The position numbers were made by a program, and so were the translations under genes. From contig NZ_ASJB01000057.1 of NCBI RefSeq assembly GCF_000478275.1, forward strand, positions 124,001-188,000: a stretch of DNA of 64,000 nt. The letters run 5' to 3'. The stretch is from Amycolatopsis orientalis DSM 40040 = KCTC 9412. Lineage in GTDB: Bacteria; Actinomycetota; Actinomycetes; Mycobacteriales; Pseudonocardiaceae. Each line of letters begins with the position of its first letter. The first letter of the stretch is position 1. The notes under the pieces are model-generated. The model was not told where the DNA came from and did no database searches. It saw only the letters and a program-made list of their open reading frames with translations. Of this stretch, positions 53,978 to 63,406 are shown piece by piece.

Positions 53978-55255
53978 ATGTTCAAACGAGGTTTGGCGAC
54001 CGCCCTGGTCGCCATGCTGGCTCTCGCCGGTTGTGGGTCCGGATCGGACAGTGGTGACCCGAAAACGCTGAAGCTGTGGCACTTCGAGCCACCGGACAGC
54101 GCGATGGGCACCGCCTGGGCCGAAGCGATCAAGCAGTTCGAGGCGAGCCACCCCGGAGTCAAGGTCTCCTTCGAGGAGAAGGGCTTCGAGCAGATGCAGA
54201 AGACGGCACCGATGGTGCTGAATTCGAAGGACGCGCCGGACATCCTGGAATACAGCAAGGGAAACGCCACCGCGGGGCTGCTGTCCAAGCAGGGGCTGCT
54301 GACCGACATCAGCGACGAGGTGACGAAACGGGGCTGGGACAAGCAGCTCAATCCGGCGATGCAGACCACCGCGCGCTACGACGAACGTGGCGTGATGGGG
54401 GACGGGAAGTGGTACGGCGTCCCGAACTACGCCGAGTACGTCAAGATCTTCTACAACAAGGACATGTTCGCGAAGCACGGACTCGCGGCGCCCACCACCA
54501 TCGAACAGCTGACCACGGCGATGGACAAGTTCGCCGGCGCGGGGGTGACCCCGTTGGCGGTGGCCGGGGCGGAGTACCCGGCGCAGCAGGTGATGTACCA
54601 GCTCGCGCTGACCAAGGCCGATCGCGACTGGGTGGACCGTTTCCAGCGGTACACCGGCAAGGTGGACTTCCACGACGCCGCTTGGACCTACGGCGCGACC
54701 ACCTTCGCCGAGTGGGTGAAGAAGGGTTACATCGCCAAGGACTCGGCCGGGCTGAAGGCCGAGGACATGGGGTCCGCGTTCATCCAGGGCAAGTACCCGA
54801 TCATGATCAGCGGCAGCTGGTGGTACGGCAGGCTGGTCAAGGGCATCAAGAACTTCGAGTGGGGTTCGGTCCGGTGGCCGGGGATCGCCTCCGGTTCGGC
54901 GGGCAACATGTGGGTCATCCCCAAGGGGTCCAAGAACCGGGATCTCGCCCTCGACTTCATCGCGATCACGATGTCGCAGCCCATTCAGGACAAGCTGCGT
55001 GAAGCCGGTGGTGTGCCGATCGTGAACGCCTCGACGCCTCCCGCCAATCCGCGGCTGAAGGAGCTGGTGGAGGACTTCAACGCCGCGTCGACGGAGAACA
55101 ACCTGGCGTTCTATCCGGACTGGCCCGCGCCGGGCTACTACGACGTCCTCGCTTCGGCCGTGCAGAAGCTCATCACCTCGAGCGCGACGCCGGCTCAGGC
55201 ACTCGACGAGATCGCCAAGCCCTACGAAGAGAATCTGGCGAACGTCGGCAAATGA
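53978..55255 (+). CDS. Sugar ABC transporter substrate-binding lipoprotein
   Basis: A 425-residue binding protein with lipobox LALAGC (Cys about residue 19). The family 1 pattern is LKLWHFEPPDSAMGTAWAEA, with MISGSWWYGRLVKG at the hinge side. The ATG at 53978 has GGAGGA upstream; an ATG at 53948 overlapping the GH2 stop is a weaker alternative. It precedes two permease genes and two further glycosidases, so it probably binds xyloglucan oligosaccharides. Confidence 0.86.
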   Translation: MFKRGLATALVAMLALAGCGSGSDSGDPKTLKLWHFEPPDSAMGTAWAEAIKQFEASHPGVKVSFEEKGFEQMQKTAPMVLNSKDAPDILEYSKGNATAGLLSKQGLLTDISDEVTKRGWDKQLNPAMQTTARYDERGVMGDGKWYGVPNYAEYVKIFYNKDMFAKHGLAAPTTIEQLTTAMDKFAGAGVTPLAVAGAEYPAQQVMYQLALTKADRDWVDRFQRYTGKVDFHDAAWTYGATTFAEWVKKGYIAKDSAGLKAEDMGSAFIQGKYPIMISGSWWYGRLVKGIKNFEWGSVRWPGIASGSAGNMWVIPKGSKNRDLALDFIAITMSQPIQDKLREAGGVPIVNASTPPANPRLKELVEDFNAASTENNLAFYPDWPAPGYYDVLASAVQKLITSSATPAQALDEIAKPYEENLANVGK

Positions 55256-56136
55256 CCAAGGGACGGGGAACCTATCTTCTCTTCCTGATCCCCGGTGCGC
55301 TGCTGCTGATCGCGGTGATCGTGGTGCCGATGGTGATGAACGTCGGCATCAGCTTCACCCAGTGGTCGGGCGCCGGGGATCCGAAGTGGACAGGGCTGGA
55401 CAATTACCGGAAGTTGTTCGCGGACGGCACGTTCTGGTCGTCGTTCCGGCACAACCTCGGGCTCGTGGTGGCGATGGCCATCGTCCCGACCGTGCTGGGC
55501 CTGGTGATCGCGGCCGCGCTGTTCGACGTCGTCGCGAAGCGGTTCGGGCCGCGCGCGGCGAGCATCCTGCGTGCCTGCGTCTATCTGCCGCAGGTGCTGC
55601 CGATCGCCGTCGCGGGCATCGTGTGGGGCTGGATCCTCGCACCGGAAGGCGCGCTGAACGAGTTCCTCGCGAAGATCGGGCTCGGCGGGCTGACGGCGAA
55701 CTGGCTCGGCGACCCTGATCTCGCGCTGTGGAGCGTGATGGGGGTGATGCTGTGGATCCAGGTCGGCTATCCCGTGGTGATCTTCATGGCGGGGATGCAG
55801 CGGGCGGATCCGTCACTGCATGAGGCGGCCGAACTGGACGGCGCGTCGTGGTGGAGCCGGTTCTGGCATGTGACCGTGCCGCAGTTGCGGCCCGAGGTGT
55901 TCGTCGTGCTGCTGACCTGCACCATCGCCGCGCTGAAGGTGTTCGGGCCGATCTACGTGCTGACCCGCGGTGGCCCCGGTGGCGCGACGAACGTGCCGTC
56001 GTACTTCTCGTTCCAGAACTTCTTCGAGAAGACGCAGGTCGGCTACGGCGCAGCGATCGCGACCGTGCTCATGGTCCTGATCCTGATCCTGACGACGGTG
56101 TTCCTTCGAGTGCAGAACCGGGGTGAGCGTTCGTGA
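55252..56136 (+). CDS. Sugar ABC transporter permease (MalF type)
   Basis: A 294-residue permease with six helices and EAA loop SLHEAAELDGASWWSRFW. It overlaps the binding-protein stop (ATGA, 55252-55255) and the next permease start (GTGA). It pairs with that product to form the importer channel. Confidence 0.88.
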   Translation: MTKGRGTYLLFLIPGALLLIAVIVVPMVMNVGISFTQWSGAGDPKWTGLDNYRKLFADGTFWSSFRHNLGLVVAMAIVPTVLGLVIAAALFDVVAKRFGPRAASILRACVYLPQVLPIAVAGIVWGWILAPEGALNEFLAKIGLGGLTANWLGDPDLALWSVMGVMLWIQVGYPVVIFMAGMQRADPSLHEAAELDGASWWSRFWHVTVPQLRPEVFVVLLTCTIAALKVFGPIYVLTRGGPGGATNVPSYFSFQNFFEKTQVGYGAAIATVLMVLILILTTVFLRVQNRGERS

Positions 56137-56945
56137 AACGCCATGCGACGCTCTGGTCGCTGATCGTCCTCTCGATCGTCATGCTCGCGCCGTTCGTGAT
56201 CGTGGCGATGAACGCGCTGAAGTCACCGGCCGAGTACGCGGCCGACGGCCCGTTGTCCGTCCCGGACGGTATTCACCTGCAAGGGCTGATCGACTTCTGG
56301 GAACGGGTCGGCTTCGGCGAGAAGCTGCTCAACTCCCTCATGATCAGTGGGACAGTCGCGGTGCTCGCGGTGGTGATCTCGGTCTTCAACGCCTACGCGC
56401 TGGGCATCGGCAAGGTCCGGGGCCGGGCGTGGATCCTGATCGCCTTCCTGATCGCGAACACGCTGCCGCAGGAGGCCTTGGCCTACCCGCTGTACTTCCT
56501 CGCGAACGAGACCGGGCTCTACGACACCCAGTTGTCCGTGATCATCATCTTCACGATCATCCAATCCGCTTTCGGCACCTACCTCCTTTCGTCGACCTAC
56601 GTCGGTTTCCCGACGGAACTGCTCGAGGCGGCTAGGCTGGACGGCGCCAACAAATGGCAGACCCTGCTGCGGGTCGTCGTGCCGATCAGCAGGCCGACAC
56701 TCGGGGTTCTGTTCGTCTTCTTCTTCATCTGGACATGGAACGAGTTCTTCCTGCCGCTGATCCTGTTGATCTCCAACGACACCCAGACCGTTCCGGTCGC
56801 ACTGGGTCTCCTGCAGGGCCAGCGGATGATGGACGCGACCATGGCCAATGCGTCGGCGTTGCTCGGGGTCATCCCGGCGATCGCCTTCTTCCTGATCTTC
56901 CAGCGAACGTTGACACGTGGCATTACGGCAGGGGCGGTCAAATGA
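56133..56945 (+). CDS. Sugar ABC transporter permease (MalG type)
   Basis: A 270-residue permease with six helices, EAA loop LLEAARLDGANKWQTLLR, and the typical FFIWTWNEFFLPLILL near the end. It has a GTG start at 56133. As in the importer at 38152-41251, no ATPase gene is present. The stop overlaps the alpha-xylosidase start (ATGA, 56942-56945). Confidence 0.88.
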   Translation: MKRHATLWSLIVLSIVMLAPFVIVAMNALKSPAEYAADGPLSVPDGIHLQGLIDFWERVGFGEKLLNSLMISGTVAVLAVVISVFNAYALGIGKVRGRAWILIAFLIANTLPQEALAYPLYFLANETGLYDTQLSVIIIFTIIQSAFGTYLLSSTYVGFPTELLEAARLDGANKWQTLLRVVVPISRPTLGVLFVFFFIWTWNEFFLPLILLISNDTQTVPVALGLLQGQRMMDATMANASALLGVIPAIAFFLIFQRTLTRGITAGAVK

Positions 56946-59185
56946 AGTTCAGCAACGGCTACTGGCTGCTGCGCGACGGGGTACAGGCGGCGCATCCGGT
57001 GGAGGTGTACGACCTCACCGCGGGGGACGGCCGGATCGTGGTGCACGCGCCCACCCATCGCATCCGGCATCGCGGCGACCTGTTGAAGGGGCCGGTGGTG
57101 ACGGTCGGGTTCTCCTCGCCGATGCCGGACGTGATCGGGGTGAGCGTCACGCATTTCGAGGGCGGTCTGCCGGAAGAACCCCGCTTCGGACTGTCGACCG
57201 TCGATGACGAGGCGAAGATTTCCGAGGACGGCCACACGCTCACCGCCGGCGCGTTGTCGGTCCGGCTCCACCGCGGCGAGGGGTGGAAGGTCGACTTCGT
57301 CGCGGACGGCAAGACGCTCACCACCAGCGGGGCCAAGGGCATGGGCTTCATGAGCCTCGATGGGAAACACCATGTCCGTGACCAGCTGGACCTGGGCGTG
57401 GGGACCCAGGTCTACGGGCTCGGCGAGCGGTTCGGGCCGCTGGTGCGCAACGGCCAGGTCGTCGACATCTGGAACGCCGACGCGGGCACGAGCAGCGAAC
57501 AGGCCTACAAGAACGTGCCGTTCTACCTGACCAACGCCGGTTACGGCGTGTTCGTCAACCATCCGGGACACGTCTCCTTCGAGGTCGCTTCGGAAGCCGT
57601 GTCGCGGGTCCAGTTCAGTGTCGAGGGCCAGTCGCTGGAGTACTTCGTCATCTACGGGCCCAGCCCGAAGGAGATCCTGCGCAAGTACACGGCGCTGACC
57701 GGCAAGCCGGCGCTCCCGCCCGCGTGGTCGTTCGGGCTGTGGCTGTCGACGTCGTTCACCACGTCCTACGACGAGGAGACCGTCTCGGGCTTCGTCGACG
57801 GCATGATCGAACGCGACCTGCCGCTGAGCGTCTTCCACTTCGACTGCTTCTGGATGCGCGAGTTCAACTGGTGCGACTTCGAATGGGATCCGCGGATGTT
57901 CCCGGATCCGGTCGGCATGCTGGAGCGGCTGAAAGCCCGGGATCTGCGGATCTCGGTCTGGATCAATCCGTATGTGGCGCAACGATCGCCGTTGTTCGCC
58001 GAGGGGGTCGCGGGCGGATACCTGCTGCGGAAACCGAACGGTGACGTCTGGCAGTGGGATCTCTGGCAGCCGGGGATGGCGCTGGTCGACTTCACCAATC
58101 CCGCCGCGCGCGAATGGTATGCGGGCAAGCTGGCCGCGCTGCTCGAACAGGGCGTGGACTGCTTCAAGACCGACTTCGGCGAGCGGGTCCCGACGGACGT
58201 CGTCTACTACGACGGATCCGATCCCGAGCGGATGCACAACTACTACACCTACCTGTACAACCAGACGGTCTTCGACGTGCTCAAAGAACACCGCGGCGAA
58301 GGGGAGGCCGTGGTGTTCGCCCGCTCGGCCACGGCGGGATCCCAGCAGTTCCCGGTGCACTGGGGCGGTGACTGCGAGTCGACCTACGAGTCGATGGCGG
58401 AGAGCCTGCGCGGCGGGCTTTCCCTCGGCCTGTCCGGTTTCGGCTACTGGAGCCACGACATCGGCGGCTTCGAAGGCACCCCGGACCCGGCCCTGTTCAA
58501 ACGCTGGATCGCGTTCGGGATGCTCTCCTCGCACAGCAGGCTGCACGGCAGTTCGTCCTACCGGGTGCCGTGGCTGTTCGACGAGGAGGCGGTCGACGTC
58601 CTGCGCGTCTTCTCCAAGCTCAAGGCGCGGCTGATGCCGTACCTGTGGCACGCGGCGACGCAGGCGGCGACGGACGGCACGCCGATGATGCGGGCGATGG
58701 CGCTGGAGTTCCCGTCCGATCCGGCGTGCGCCCATCTGGAGCGGCAGTACATGCTCGGCGACTCCCTGCTGGTGGCGCCGGTGTTCTCCGACGACGGCGA
58801 AGTGACCTACTACGTGCCCGACGGAGTTTGGACCGACTTCTTCACCGGTGACGAGATCCAGGGACCGCGGTGGGTGACGACCGTCTGCGACATGCTCACC
58901 GTTCCGTTGCTCGTACGGCCCAACACCGTCCTGCCGCTGGGCGCCGTCGACGACCGGCCGGACTACGACTACGCCGACGGCGTCACGCTGGGGCTGTACC
59001 GCCTGGACGACGGCGCCCGGATCACCACCACCGTCGGCGGCTCGACGTTCCACACGCGCCGGGAGGGCGACAGCGTCCACATCGACGCCGAGTCCGCACC
59101 CGGCGCCTGGAAGGTGGCTTTCCCCGAGGGTGAGGATCCGATCGTGGCGACGGGAAGCACCTTGACGATCGAAGGTGTCCAATGA
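56942..59185 (+). CDS. GH31 alpha-xylosidase (YicI-like), cytoplasmic
   Basis: A 747-residue GH31 enzyme without a signal peptide, close in length to Escherichia coli YicI (772). The nucleophile Asp is in CFKTDFGERVPTD and the acid/base Asp region is HWGGDCESTYESMAESL; GFGYWSHDIGGFEG is the usual C-side motif. It removes alpha-1,6-xylose from xyloglucan oligosaccharides (isoprimeverose units) after import. Its start and stop overlap both neighbours by 4 bp, so it belongs to the import operon. Confidence 0.9.
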   Translation: MKFSNGYWLLRDGVQAAHPVEVYDLTAGDGRIVVHAPTHRIRHRGDLLKGPVVTVGFSSPMPDVIGVSVTHFEGGLPEEPRFGLSTVDDEAKISEDGHTLTAGALSVRLHRGEGWKVDFVADGKTLTTSGAKGMGFMSLDGKHHVRDQLDLGVGTQVYGLGERFGPLVRNGQVVDIWNADAGTSSEQAYKNVPFYLTNAGYGVFVNHPGHVSFEVASEAVSRVQFSVEGQSLEYFVIYGPSPKEILRKYTALTGKPALPPAWSFGLWLSTSFTTSYDEETVSGFVDGMIERDLPLSVFHFDCFWMREFNWCDFEWDPRMFPDPVGMLERLKARDLRISVWINPYVAQRSPLFAEGVAGGYLLRKPNGDVWQWDLWQPGMALVDFTNPAAREWYAGKLAALLEQGVDCFKTDFGERVPTDVVYYDGSDPERMHNYYTYLYNQTVFDVLKEHRGEGEAVVFARSATAGSQQFPVHWGGDCESTYESMAESLRGGLSLGLSGFGYWSHDIGGFEGTPDPALFKRWIAFGMLSSHSRLHGSSSYRVPWLFDEEAVDVLRVFSKLKARLMPYLWHAATQAATDGTPMMRAMALEFPSDPACAHLERQYMLGDSLLVAPVFSDDGEVTYYVPDGVWTDFFTGDEIQGPRWVTTVCDMLTVPLLVRPNTVLPLGAVDDRPDYDYADGVTLGLYRLDDGARITTTVGGSTFHTRREGDSVHIDAESAPGAWKVAFPEGEDPIVATGSTLTIEGVQ

Positions 59186-61986
59186 GGATGGTCCTCGCCC
59201 TGCTGATGGTGCTGGGCCTGGTCGTCGCACCCGGGGCCGCGGTGAACGCGGCCCCGGCCACGCCGGCGCGGGAACACAAGGTCGGCTACGACAAGTACTC
59301 GCTCACCGTCGACGGCGAGCGGATCATGGTGTGGTCGGGGGAGTTCCACTACTTCCGGCTGCCCAGTCCGGAGCTGTGGCGGGACGTGCTGGAGAAGATC
59401 CGGGCGGCCGGGTTCACCGGTGTCTCGCTGTACTTCCACTGGGGATACCACTCTCCGGCGCCCGGGGTCTACGACTTCAGCGGAGTGCGGGACGTGGAAC
59501 GGCTCCTGCGGATGACGGAGGAACTCGGGCTCTACGTGATCGCCCGGCCGGGTCCCTACATCAACGCCGAGACCACCGGCGGTGGCTTTCCCGCCTGGCT
59601 CAAGAACGTCGACGGGCGCGCGCGGTCGAGCGACCCCGGCTACACCGCCGCCTACCGGGAATGGCTCGGCCGGATCAACCCGATCCTGGCCCGCCACCAG
59701 GTCACCCGCGGCGGTTCGGTGATCGCGTACAACGCGGAGAACGAGTACGGCGCCAACGTCGATCCGCTCTACATGGAACAGATCCAGGAGAAGGCCAGGG
59801 CCGACGGGATCGACGTCCCGATCGTGCACAACAACTGCTGCAACGGCGACCTGCCGAACTGGTCGTCGGGACAGGGCGCCGTCCAGATCCCCGGTGTCGA
59901 CGACTATCCGCAGTCGTTCAACTGCCCGGACCCGAACACCTGGGGGACGTGGGGTGAAGGTGTCACGCGGCGGTTACGTGACGACGCGCCGGTCTACGCC
60001 GCCGAATACCAGGCGGGCGCGATCGACCTGAACAACGCGGGTTACGAGAAGTGCCGGGAGCTGACCGGACCCGACTACATGAAGGTGTACTACAAGTCGA
60101 ACGCCATCGGCAGCGGTGCGACGATGTTCGGGTACTACATGTTGTACGGCGGCACCTCCTGGGGGTGGCTGCCGCAGCCGAACGACGTCTACACCTCCTA
60201 CGACTACGGCGCGGCGATCACCGAGTCGCGTGGGCTGACCACGAAGTACGACGAGTTCAAGCGGCAGGGCTACTTCATGACCACGGTCGCGCCGTTGCGG
60301 AAGACGGACCCGGCCGCGGCGCCGAAGCCGGCCGATCCGGCCGTCTTCACGCAGGCGAGGTCCAATCCGGACACCCGCACGCAGTTCGTCCTTGTCCGGC
60401 ACACGGATCGGCGGGCATCCTCCGATCTTTCGACCACTGTGGACTGGGCGACACCGGACGGGAACTACTCCGTGCCGGTCCGCGTCGCCGGACGGGACGC
60501 CAAAATCCTCGTCGCCGGATACGACCTGGGCGGACAGCGGCTGGTCTGGTCGAACTCGGAGATCCTGACCCACGTGACCGTCGACGGCCGCGACGTCGCG
60601 ATGCTGTACGGGCGGCAAGGCGAGCAGGGTTCGACGGTGCTGCGGTACTCCTCGGCACCGGAGGTCCGCGTGCTCGAAGGTGACGTGCGAAGCTCGTTCG
60701 ACGGCAAGGATCTGCGGCTCGACTACACCCATTCCGGGCTGGCCAGGGTGCTCGTCTCCGGTGGGGGACGGCCGCCGATGCTGCTCCTGCTCGGCACCGA
60801 CGAGACCGCCGCACGGTTCTGGCGGATGGACACCGGGGCCGGGCCGGTACTGGTCCGGGGGACGTCGGTCGTGCGTGACGCGAAGATGGCGGGCGACAAG
60901 CTCGTACTCCGGGCGGACACGGACACGCCAGGTGACGTCGAGGTCTTCTCGCCGGCGCGGCGGCTCGTCGTCGGCGGCAAGCACGTGGAGACCCGGCGCA
61001 CGCCGAGTGGTTCGCTGCTGGGTGCCCTCCCGGGCCCGCGTGCGGTGACGCTGCCCGCGTTGTCGGACTGGCGGTACCGGGCCGAACCGCCCGCCTTCGG
61101 TGACACCGGCTGGACCGTCGCGGACAAGACCACGACCGCGAGCCCGATCAAGCCGAAGACCCTGCCGGTCCTGTACTCCGACGACTACGGCTATCACCAC
61201 GGCAATGTCTGGTACCGCGGGGATTTCACCGCCGAGGGAACCGAGAAGACGGTGTCGCTGAACGCCATCACGGGTAAGGGCGGCAGCTACCTGGTGTGGC
61301 TCAACGGTCGCTACCTCGGGTCCGCCCTAGGCGGAACCCAGGCCGATTCGGAAGCTCCCGTGAACCGCGACCCCGGCCGCGGTGACTTCCCGGTGCCGGA
61401 AGGGTTGCTGGCCAAGGGGAAGCCCGCCCGGCTCTCGGTGCTGGTGACCAACATGGGCCACAACGACGACTGGACGGCCGACGACACCAGGTTCAAGCAG
61501 CCGCGCGGGCTCTTCGGCGCGGTGATCGGCGACGCGAAGGTCTCCTGGCAGATCCGGGGCGCTCGCGACAACGACGTCGAACGCGGCCCGTTGAACACCG
61601 GTGGCCTGTACGGCGAACGCGAGGGATGGCATCTGCCGGGCGGGTACGGTCGCTGGGACCGGCCGCCCGCCACCACTGGACCGGGCGTCTCCTGGTACCG
61701 CACCGCTTTCCGGTTCGACGCGCCCCGGGACCAGGACGTCTCGGTCGCGCTGCGGTTCGGCGAGCGGGCGGGCAAGTACCGGGTGTTCGTCTTCGTCAAC
61801 GGGTGGAACATGGGCCAGTACGTCAACGGCGGTCCGCAACGCGACTTCGTGCTCCCGGCCGGGGTCCTCAAGACCGCGAACACCCTGTCACTGGCGGTGG
61901 TCTCGACCGAACCCGGGCCGGGTGCTCCGGTGCCGGTGAGCCTCGTCCAGCTGGGAAACCACCGGACCGGCGGGCCTCTGCGGTAG
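59182..61986 (+). CDS. Secreted GH35 beta-galactosidase
   Basis: A 934-residue protein with a signal peptide (about 1-24) and a GH35 barrel. RIMVWSGEFHYFRLP, RPGPYINAE, NAENEYG (acid/base Glu) and PVYAAEYQAG (nucleophile Glu) are family marks. Two or three beta-sandwich domains follow (about 400-934). It removes beta-galactose from side chains, as in xyloglucan XLG units, outside the cell. It is the last gene of the operon; a perfect 50-bp palindrome follows 14 bp on. Confidence 0.9.
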   Translation: MRMVLALLMVLGLVVAPGAAVNAAPATPAREHKVGYDKYSLTVDGERIMVWSGEFHYFRLPSPELWRDVLEKIRAAGFTGVSLYFHWGYHSPAPGVYDFSGVRDVERLLRMTEELGLYVIARPGPYINAETTGGGFPAWLKNVDGRARSSDPGYTAAYREWLGRINPILARHQVTRGGSVIAYNAENEYGANVDPLYMEQIQEKARADGIDVPIVHNNCCNGDLPNWSSGQGAVQIPGVDDYPQSFNCPDPNTWGTWGEGVTRRLRDDAPVYAAEYQAGAIDLNNAGYEKCRELTGPDYMKVYYKSNAIGSGATMFGYYMLYGGTSWGWLPQPNDVYTSYDYGAAITESRGLTTKYDEFKRQGYFMTTVAPLRKTDPAAAPKPADPAVFTQARSNPDTRTQFVLVRHTDRRASSDLSTTVDWATPDGNYSVPVRVAGRDAKILVAGYDLGGQRLVWSNSEILTHVTVDGRDVAMLYGRQGEQGSTVLRYSSAPEVRVLEGDVRSSFDGKDLRLDYTHSGLARVLVSGGGRPPMLLLLGTDETAARFWRMDTGAGPVLVRGTSVVRDAKMAGDKLVLRADTDTPGDVEVFSPARRLVVGGKHVETRRTPSGSLLGALPGPRAVTLPALSDWRYRAEPPAFGDTGWTVADKTTTASPIKPKTLPVLYSDDYGYHHGNVWYRGDFTAEGTEKTVSLNAITGKGGSYLVWLNGRYLGSALGGTQADSEAPVNRDPGRGDFPVPEGLLAKGKPARLSVLVTNMGHNDDWTADDTRFKQPRGLFGAVIGDAKVSWQIRGARDNDVERGPLNTGGLYGEREGWHLPGGYGRWDRPPATTGPGVSWYRTAFRFDAPRDQDVSVALRFGERAGKYRVFVFVNGWNMGQYVNGGPQRDFVLPAGVLKTANTLSLAVVSTEPGPGAPVPVSLVQLGNHRTGGPLR

Positions 61987-62000
61987 GGAGTCGGTCAAGT

Positions 62001-62050
62001 GGGTCGTGAGTGGTAAGTGTCGTTCTAACGACACTTACCACTCACGACCC
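62001..62050. repeat. GTGAGTGGTAA palindrome, copy 5 of 6 (GTCG subtype)
   Basis: A perfect inverted repeat with 24-bp arms (first 20: GGGTCGTGAGTGGTAAGTGT) and a CT loop. Located at the 3' end of the xyloglucan operon; probable terminator. Confidence 0.8.
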
Positions 62051-62082
62051 ACGCGCCCAACCGCCTACTCGCGGCGGTGTCC

Positions 62083-62129
62083 GTGAAGGCCCCCTTCCCT
62101 CGGCTCAGCAGAGGAAACTCGACCTTCAC
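62083..62129. repeat. Imperfect inverted repeat with GTGAAGG/CCTTCAC ends
   Basis: Same terminal heptamers as 1921-1969 and similar interior (GGCCCCCTTCCCT). Part of a 340-bp gap made almost entirely of palindromes; no gene seen. Confidence 0.45.
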
Positions 62130-62140
62130 ACCTTCCCCGG

Positions 62141-62193
62141 TACATGATGGCCCCCTTCCTTGCGCCAGGCGCAAGGAAGGGGGCCATCATGTA
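62141..62193. repeat. Perfect 26-bp-arm inverted repeat
   Basis: TACATGATGGCCCCCTTCCT plus 6 more bases, a single A at the centre (62167), then the exact complement. It is long enough to extrude as a cruciform or to fold as a very stable RNA hairpin. It lies between convergent transcription units. Confidence 0.8.
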
Positions 62194-62272
62194 CTTCACC
62201 GCGAGCAAAGCCGCGGCCAGGCTTCCGTCGGCCAGGCCGGACCGGGGCCGCGCGGTAGGAGCTCACACCGGT

Positions 62273-62318
62273 CTCGTGAGTGGTAATGAGGGTTAGAACC
62301 GTCATTACCACTCACGAG
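62273..62318. repeat. GTGAGTGGTAA palindrome, copy 6 of 6
   Basis: 46 bp, starting CTCGTGAGTGGTAATGAGGG, with one stem mismatch. It lies 9 bp beyond the LacI stop (minus strand); probable terminator for that gene. Confidence 0.75.
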
Positions 62319-62327
62319 CCGAGTCGC

Positions 62328-63335
62328 CTAGGTGTCGGCCGGGCCGGTGCTGCCTCGTTCGGTCAGCCGGGGTGACAGCAGCCGGACCTCGGCCTGGCCT
62401 CCGTCGTCGAGGCGGCGCATCGCCATCTCGACGGCGAGGCTGCCGAGTTCGGCGGCCGGGATGGCGATCGACGTGAGCTGGACCGACTGTGCCTCGGCCA
62501 TGTCCTCCGGGCAGACCGCCAGCACCGAGATGTCCCGCGGGACCTGCTTGCCGCGCCGGTTCAGTTCGGACAGCAGCGGGCCGAGGATGGCCTCGTTGTG
62601 CACGACCAGCCCGGTCACGCCGGGATGCTTGGCGAAGACGTCGTCGAGGCAGGCGCGCAGCGCGTCGTAGGAGGGCGCGCACGGGAACGAACCGGCGCGG
62701 ATCTTGCGTTTCGTCGCCGTCTGCCGGAAACCACGCAGGAAGCGTCCCGCGTAGCTGGTACCGCGTTTGTAGACCGCGGGGGAGGGGCCGATCAACGCGA
62801 TCTCGCGGTGGCCGAGATCGGCCAGATGGGTGACGCTCGCGGCACCGGCGGCGGTGAAGTCGAGATCGACGCACGTCAGGTCACCGGGATCGGCGGGAAC
62901 CCCTATCAGCACCACCGGCCGGTGCAAGGATCTCAGTACCGGCAGGCGGGGTTCGGAGGTTTCGACGTCCATCACGATCAGCGCGTCCGCGATGGCGGAC
63001 GCGGCGACCCGGCGCAGTCCGTCCGGCCCTTCGTTCTTGGTCAGCAGCAGGACGTCGTGATCATAGGTGCGTGCCTCGGTGACCGTGGCCGCGACGAACT
63101 GCATGACCACCGGGACGTTCAGGTCGGTCCGCAGCGGGACGACGAGCGCGAGCACGTTGGTGCGGCTGCTGGCCAGCGCGCGGGCGCCGGCGTTCGGATG
63201 GTAACCCAGTTCGCTGATGCTGTGCTGGACGCGGCGACGGGTGTCCTCGGAGATCGAACGCCTGCCCGAAAGCACGTAGGACACGGTGCTCGGGGAAACC
63301 CCGGCCGCTCGGGCGACATCTGCGATGGTGACCAT
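62328..63335 (-). CDS. LacI-family repressor, probable xyloglucan-regulon regulator
   Basis: A 335-residue regulator with helix-turn-helix at 3-23 (TIADVARAAGVSPSTVSYVL), a hinge helix (AGARALASSRTN) and a sugar-binding domain. The operator GTCGAATCGATTCGAC (63355-63370) lies 20 bp before its start, and a near-identical one precedes the GH2 operon. It should therefore repress itself and the operon until an oligosaccharide is bound. Confidence 0.85.
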   Translation of the reverse strand: MVTIADVARAAGVSPSTVSYVLSGRRSISEDTRRRVQHSISELGYHPNAGARALASSRTNVLALVVPLRTDLNVPVVMQFVAATVTEARTYDHDVLLLTKNEGPDGLRRVAASAIADALIVMDVETSEPRLPVLRSLHRPVVLIGVPADPGDLTCVDLDFTAAGAASVTHLADLGHREIALIGPSPAVYKRGTSYAGRFLRGFRQTATKRKIRAGSFPCAPSYDALRACLDDVFAKHPGVTGLVVHNEAILGPLLSELNRRGKQVPRDISVLAVCPEDMAEAQSVQLTSIAIPAAELGSLAVEMAMRRLDDGGQAEVRLLSPRLTERGSTGPADT

Positions 63336-63354
63336 CAGCCGATGATAATGCCGA

Positions 63355-63370
63355 GTCGAATCGATTCGAC
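63355..63370. promoter_or_regulatory. LacI-type operator before the repressor gene
   Basis: GTCGAATCGATTCGAC, a perfect 16-bp palindrome. It differs from 51825-51840 only at the two symmetric bases flanking the central CG. Confidence 0.65.
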
Positions 63371-63406
63371 GGACTCGGGCCCCCTAACGGCGACGCGGAG
63401 TCCCGG

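Noticed and set aside
56597-59230. 877-codon open frame opposite the alpha-xylosidase
   Set aside because: A shadow of GH31; the translation is compositionally odd and lacks any recognisable motif.
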